Positions 62,577 through 64,000 of a stretch of DNA of 64,000 bases are shown here, piece after piece. The notes beneath the pieces were generated by a model. It searched no databases, was not told where the DNA came from, and saw only the letters and a list, made by a program, of their open reading frames with translations. This stretch comes from Adiantum capillus-veneris (lineage: Eukaryota > Streptophyta > Polypodiopsida > Polypodiales > Pteridaceae), in assembly GCA_014529385.2 (NCBI GenBank), contig CM043963.1, forward strand, positions 108,070,412 to 108,134,411, read 5' to 3'. A program made the position numbers and the translations under genes. Positions within the stretch are counted from its first letter, which is position 1, and each line of letters opens with the position of its first letter.

Positions 62577-64000
62577 GGATAGAGGAATACCTGCCGGTAC
62601 TTAGCTCCTCTTGTCCATCTTGCAATCTCCGAAGTTCCACTAGCTGCTCGCACTTTTTGCTAGAACTCTGGACGAAAACAAACTTCCATTTAGCAATATG
62701 ATGCAGTGTCGTGCTCTTCAGACTAAACTGCTCCTAACTTGCAAACTAATGATCCAAACTTGACCAAAATTATACAACAGTGCTCACAATGTCTAGGGCT
62801 TCCAAGCTATGTGACCAGCTTCCCAAAAATCTGCAATTCCAACAGCAACACGCGTGTTGCTATTCTGGGAAAATTTTGTCCAAACTGTACCCAACTTCTA
62901 GGGTAGCTAGCCTTGGGTATGTTAAGCACTATGTCAGAGTTTTGGTTGCACTTTTACTCCCAAAGACCACTTTCTAGCTCTGATTTCTAGCTACAAGATC
63001 TGCTAGCTCTTGGGCTTTTCAGCACACCAAAACTTGTCCAAATTCAGATCCAAAGGTACCACTAGGATCCCCTCAATGTCTACTACAAGCTGGTATGGTC
63101 AGATTCCAATTTCTGAAAATTTCCAACATCACTACGCGTGTTGATGCTCTAGAAAAATTTTGTCCTTTTCACACCAAACTTGTATGGTAGCTTGTCCTAG
63201 GTGTATTAAGCACTTGTGTGGAGTTTGGTAGCAAATGCATCAAATTTGGCTAGTGTTTGAGACCAGTTCCTAGTTGCAAAGCTTCCTAGCTCCAGACCCT
63301 TTTGGCATATGAAATTTTGTCCAAACTGGGATATGAGGGTAGAAATGTGCTCACCTCAACACCCTCTACAGGTTTGTGCCATCAAAAGTTGGGTAGGGGC
63401 CAATTTCAACATCAATACGCGTGTTGCTATTTGACAAAAAGTTTGTAAGAATGCAACCCAGACTCTAGGGTGTGTTGTCCTAGTCCTCTAGACCTTGTAT
63501 CCCAAGTTTTATTCAATTTGGACTTGATTTAGTCACTCAAAGAGGCCTGCTTCACAGCACGACACTCCAGAAATGAATTCTTGACCAAGTTACTCTAGCA
63601 ACCTTGTCCAAATCTGAATTAAGTAGGCTTGATGAGACCACCTCACCTAGCTCTATCAGATAGTATAATCACTTTTTCGAGATGCTGTCCAACATCAACA
63701 TGCGTGTTGATGTCAAATTGCTCCAGACTTGGCCTTTTTTGACTGTGATTACTCCTTCACCTTGCCCCTAGTCTCCTGAGCCTCTCTATGTGGTTTGGTT
63801 CAATTTGAAGCTCTGGATCTCAAGTTATGCTCAGTTTTCTGTTTGCTTTTGCGACTTTGGAGTTTATGGTCAAGTTGACCATAACCTAGCTGGAATGACT
63901 GTGAAAACCACTCAGTTTCCTAGCCTAACCTAATCCTAAAACCTAAAATGACACTGTACAATGAAAATACATCATCTATTTCAGCTATCTACCAAATTAC
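62577..64000 (-). repeat. Leader of element I with about 280-bp tandem repeats
   Basis: Non-coding. At least four diverged units of about 276-283 bp are marked by a palindromic core at 62844-62861, 63127-63146, about 63408-63427 and 63692-63713, then (in the first three copies) AAAATTTTGTCC-like and AAGCACT-like phrases. No primer site is visible, so the 5' LTR is beyond 64000. Confidence 0.7.

Larger units (their letters stand above)
48195..64000 (-). mobile_element. Element I: large non-chromodomain Ty3/gypsy element, 5' end beyond window
   Basis: From right to left: repeat-rich leader (62577-64000), ORF1 (62576-61935), gag (61938-59696), protease (59689-58312), RT and RNase H (58269-55886), integrase with a second retropepsin-like domain (55870-53294), a decayed stretch, an internal polypurine tract (52316-52331), four unknown ORFs (51427-48241) and a terminal polypurine tract (48195-48210). 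Only a handful of frameshifts and stops break the coding part. It is uncertain whether the block 48241-52331 belongs to I or to a relative fused to it. Confidence 0.65.

Noticed and set aside
62844-63713. CRISPR-like array (regularly spaced short repeats)
   Set aside because: The spacing is about 280 bp, the spacers are themselves related, and the DNA is eukaryotic; it is a diverged tandem repeat.
53294-64000. Host polyprotein or viral genome
   Set aside because: Gag, protease, RT, RNase H and integrase order with polypurine tract identifies a Ty3/gypsy retrotransposon; no capsid or movement genes of plant pararetroviruses are present.

Overview
The window is nuclear plant DNA that carries one ordinary host gene and a dense pile of LTR retrotransposons. 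The host gene (minus strand, positions 1185-23606) is an ankyrin-repeat/RING E3 ubiquitin ligase of the XBAT34/XBAT35 family. I reconstructed it from eight exons with GT-AG borders and a continuous reading frame of 476 codons. A plant origin is also supported by initiator-Met-tRNA primer sites (TGGTATCAGAGC) and by Ty3/gypsy elements of chromodomain and non-chromodomain type. The 20-kb intron and the unfamiliar non-chromodomain elements would fit a fern, lycophyte or other large-genome plant. That is a guess; the species cannot be read from the sequence.

Layout. 1-1184: gene downstream region, nothing recognised. 1185-2789: exons 8 to 4. 2790-22982: intron 3 (20,193 bp), almost entirely nested retrotransposons. 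22983-23606: exons 3 to 1. 23607-25100: gene upstream region. 25.1-26.8 kb: inverted LTR of family J. 26788-35147: chromodomain Ty3/gypsy element F (plus strand), inserted inside J, which resumes at 35148-36170. About 36171-38704: truncated element K (minus). 38885-48194: element H (minus), with its LTR at 46582-48194. 48195-64000: a large element I (minus), whose 5' end lies beyond the window.

The nest in intron 3 can be read from target-site duplications (TSDs) and broken homologies. Founding element Z (minus; 3' LTR 2995-3652, pol fragment 7673-8024) received C (plus; 3' LTR 7017-7672) and B (minus; 8025-22547). C received D (3740-6946, TSD ACAGT on both sides). B received a 2-kb-LTR non-autonomous element, the LARD (8395-20615, TSD GCGGA on both sides). 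The LARD's 3' LTR was then split by chromovirus A (12516-19041, TSD ATGGG/ACGGG).

The least familiar biology is in H and I. Both are non-chromodomain Ty3/gypsy elements with an extra small ORF upstream of gag. H begins with an Asp-type primer site, and its Gag has four zinc knuckles. I has a duplicated integrase N-terminal (HHCC) module and a second retropepsin-like domain after integrase. Its leader carries about 280-bp tandem repeats with covarying palindromes. Between I's pol and the next LTR lies a block of about 1,000 codons of unknown ORFs, preceded by an internal copy of the polypurine tract. One LTR (46582-48194) is flanked by a polypurine tract on the I side and a primer site on the H side, so the two internal regions share it.
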